A DNA stretch of 64,000 nt from NCBI GenBank assembly GCA_039029195.1, contig JBCCGR010000009.1:1-64000 (forward strand), written 5' to 3'. Position 1 is the stretch's first letter; every line of letters starts with the position of its first letter. The translations under genes and the position numbers were made by a program. The notes under the pieces were generated by a model, which saw only the letters and a list, made by a program, of their open reading frames with translations, searched no databases and was not told the DNA's origin. Source of the stretch: JBCCGR01 sp039029195 (GTDB lineage Bacteria > Pseudomonadota > Alphaproteobacteria > Rhizobiales > Rhizobiaceae). This document shows positions 62,673-64,000 of this stretch, one piece after another.

Positions 62673-64000
62673 ATGTCCATCACGCTTGAAAATTCGCCGG
62701 TTCGCACCTCCCGCATCGTTGCGACATCGCCACAACTCGAGGGTCCGTATAAGCCCGCACTTTTGTCAGTCGAAGAGGCCAAAGCCCTGAATCTCGACCG
62801 TATGAGCGATCTGTTCAAGGCGCACCTGAACCCCGGTCAGTATCACTTTATGAAACTGCTCGGCTTCCACAAGGTGAAGATCGAGAGCGCGGACGGCCTC
62901 TACTACACCGACCAGAACGGTCGAAAAATCCTCGATTTCTTTGGCGGTTTTGGGTCGCTCGCACTGGGCCACAATCACCCGCGCATTCTGGAAGCCAGAA
63001 AGCAGTTTCAGGATGAAAAGCGTCATGAAATCGCCATGGCGTTTCTGTCGCAATATGCGTCTGCCCTGGCTCACAATCTCGCCGAAATCGCGCCGGGCGA
63101 TCTCAGCATGGTGTTTTTGGGGTCTTCCGGGTCAGAGGCCATGGAAGCGGCCATCAAGGTTGCAGAACGGGCGCAAGGGCCAGGCCGGTCAAAGGTGCTT
63201 TACGCTGAAAATTCCTTCCACGGAAAAACCAAAGGTGTTTTGTCGATCACAGACAGCACCATGTACCAGTCCGATTTCAAGCTGGTCGACAATGTGGCCA
63301 AGGTGCCCTTTGGCGACATGAATGCAATTCGTGCGGCGGTGGAAAATGACCCGGAAATCGGCATCATCTGTCTGGAAACAGTGCAGGGTGGCGGCGGCAT
63401 CATCACCGCGCCCATCAAGTTCTGGCAGGAGCTTCGCGCCTTCTGCAATCAGAAGGACATTTTGTGGGTGGCTGATGAAGTGCAATGCGGCATGGGCCGC
63501 ACCGGTCGCTTCTTCGCCTTTGAGCATGCCGGTGTCGGGCCGGACGTTACGGCTCTGGCAAAGTCGCTGGGCGGCGGCAAGTGCGCCATGGCGGCAATGA
63601 TCGCGACTCCCAACGTCTATATGAAAGCCTATGGCAAACCGGCCAATGCCATGATCCATGGCCCGGCAACTTTTGGCGGCATCGGCGAGGCCTGTGTCAC
63701 GTCAATCGAAGCGCTCAACGTGATGTATGATGAGGGTCTGATCGGCAATTCGGCCGCTGTTGGAGAGCATCTCCTCACCAGCCTGAAGGCGCTTCAGGCC
63801 AGATATCCCAAAATCATCAAGGATGTACGCGGTCAGGGCCTGATGGTGGGCATTGAATTCCATGATCTATCGAACACCCTGCCCTTCGCGCTGAAAACGG
63901 CCGTGTCCTTGCTCGACAGCAAACTCAAAGGGTCGTTGCCCGGCTTTGTGGGCTCCGCTCTGCTGCGTGATCATGACGTTCTGGTGGCGTTCACCGAATA
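62673..64000 (+). CDS. Class III PLP-dependent aminotransferase, 3' truncated by window edge
   Basis: The frame is open from the ATG at 62673 to the last base, 442 complete codons, so the end lies outside. PLP features: GSSGSEAMEAAIKVAE, the YAENSFHGKTKGVL region, the acidic VADEVQCGMGRTG, and the PLP lysine Lys297 (ALAKSLGGGK), followed by HGPATFGG. This is the acetylornithine/glutamate-semialdehyde-like fold I aminotransferase class. It follows the epimerase by 66 bases and probably aminates a keto-sugar or another keto group in the surface-lipid locus. No conventional shine-dalgarno beyond GGAGCAATG-like bases is seen. Confidence 0.88.
   Translation, partial: MSITLENSPVRTSRIVATSPQLEGPYKPALLSVEEAKALNLDRMSDLFKAHLNPGQYHFMKLLGFHKVKIESADGLYYTDQNGRKILDFFGGFGSLALGHNHPRILEARKQFQDEKRHEIAMAFLSQYASALAHNLAEIAPGDLSMVFLGSSGSEAMEAAIKVAERAQGPGRSKVLYAENSFHGKTKGVLSITDSTMYQSDFKLVDNVAKVPFGDMNAIRAAVENDPEIGIICLETVQGGGGIITAPIKFWQELRAFCNQKDILWVADEVQCGMGRTGRFFAFEHAGVGPDVTALAKSLGGGKCAMAAMIATPNVYMKAYGKPANAMIHGPATFGGIGEACVTSIEALNVMYDEGLIGNSAAVGEHLLTSLKALQARYPKIIKDVRGQGLMVGIEFHDLSNTLPFALKTAVSLLDSKLKGSLPGFVGSALLRDHDVLVAFTE

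Noticed and set aside
1..64000. tRNA, rRNA, transposase, integrase or prophage genes
   Set aside because: None found on reading; no cloverleaf arms, attachment-like repeats or mobile-element proteins noticed.

Overview
The window looks like chromosomal DNA of an alphaproteobacterium, most likely a marine or host-associated member of the Hyphomicrobiales. This is inferred from gene content (DddP, dimethylglycine/sarcosine-type dehydrogenases, a GbdR-like regulator, BetC, Tad-type vWA proteins, DUF1638, DUF1036) and moderately high GC judged by eye. No tRNA, rRNA, CRISPR array, transposase or integrase was seen. Both ends cut genes: a TadG-like protein on the left and a class III aminotransferase on the right.

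Layout. (a) 1-2.0 kb: two convergent TadG-like vWA proteins. (b) 2.4-10.2 kb: a methylated-osmolyte block with a pyrrolysine-free MttB-family methyltransferase, a DMSP-lyase-like cupin, RidA, a dimethylglycine/sarcosine-type dehydrogenase, a Bcr/CflA exporter and a DddP-type DMSP lyase that keeps the expected catalytic residues. (c) 10.5-22.4 kb: mixed accessory genes (3-hydroxyisobutyrate dehydrogenase-like protein, two GNATs, DUF1801, PhnD-like protein plus desaturase, P450, DUF3500, a TetR/SDR pair with visible operators, a 14-repeat LRR protein). (d) 22.7-24.4 kb: a betaine/homocysteine-type methyltransferase behind a palindromic operator, and a Fe-S protein. (e) 25-30 kb: an ECF sigma factor with a vWA partner, and a TPR protein. 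(f) 30.1-39.2 kb: the core of a corrinoid methyl-transfer system, with a second MttB, corrinoid protein, DUF1638, a 'virulence factor'-domain small protein, a MetF-like reductase and a methyl-THF:corrinoid methyltransferase. (g) 39.6-48.6 kb: a frameshifted lipoprotein, choline sulfatase, a spore-coat-U protein, an adenylate cyclase, DUF1036 and a SulP transporter. (h) 48.9-55.6 kb: a RamA-like corrinoid activator, a GbdR-like regulator and a second dimethylglycine/sarcosine-type dehydrogenase. (i) 55.9-64 kb: a surface-lipid locus with a HAD-UbiA fusion, DprE1-like oxidase, CelD-type GNAT, PIG-L deacetylase, ArnE-like flippase subunit, NAD-epimerase and aminotransferase.

How it may work together (inference). 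BetC releases choline, which other genes can convert to glycine betaine. The two MttB proteins move a methyl group from quaternary amines or sulfonium compounds to the corrinoid protein, which the RamA-like protein keeps reduced. The pterin methyltransferase and MetF-like enzyme pass the methyl group to folate and oxidise it, or the homocysteine methyltransferase uses methyl groups for methionine. The two FAD dehydrogenases with GcvT domains finish dimethylglycine and sarcosine, and the DMSP lyases handle the sulfonium analogue.

Five of the methyl-transfer proteins carry short Arg/Gly-rich tails, while the corrinoid protein has a strongly acidic N-terminus. A near-identical palindrome (ATAAAGA-N2-TCTTTAT core) precedes both the homocysteine methyltransferase and the pterin methyltransferase. 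These two features tie the scattered genes together and are the strongest candidates for an undescribed system.
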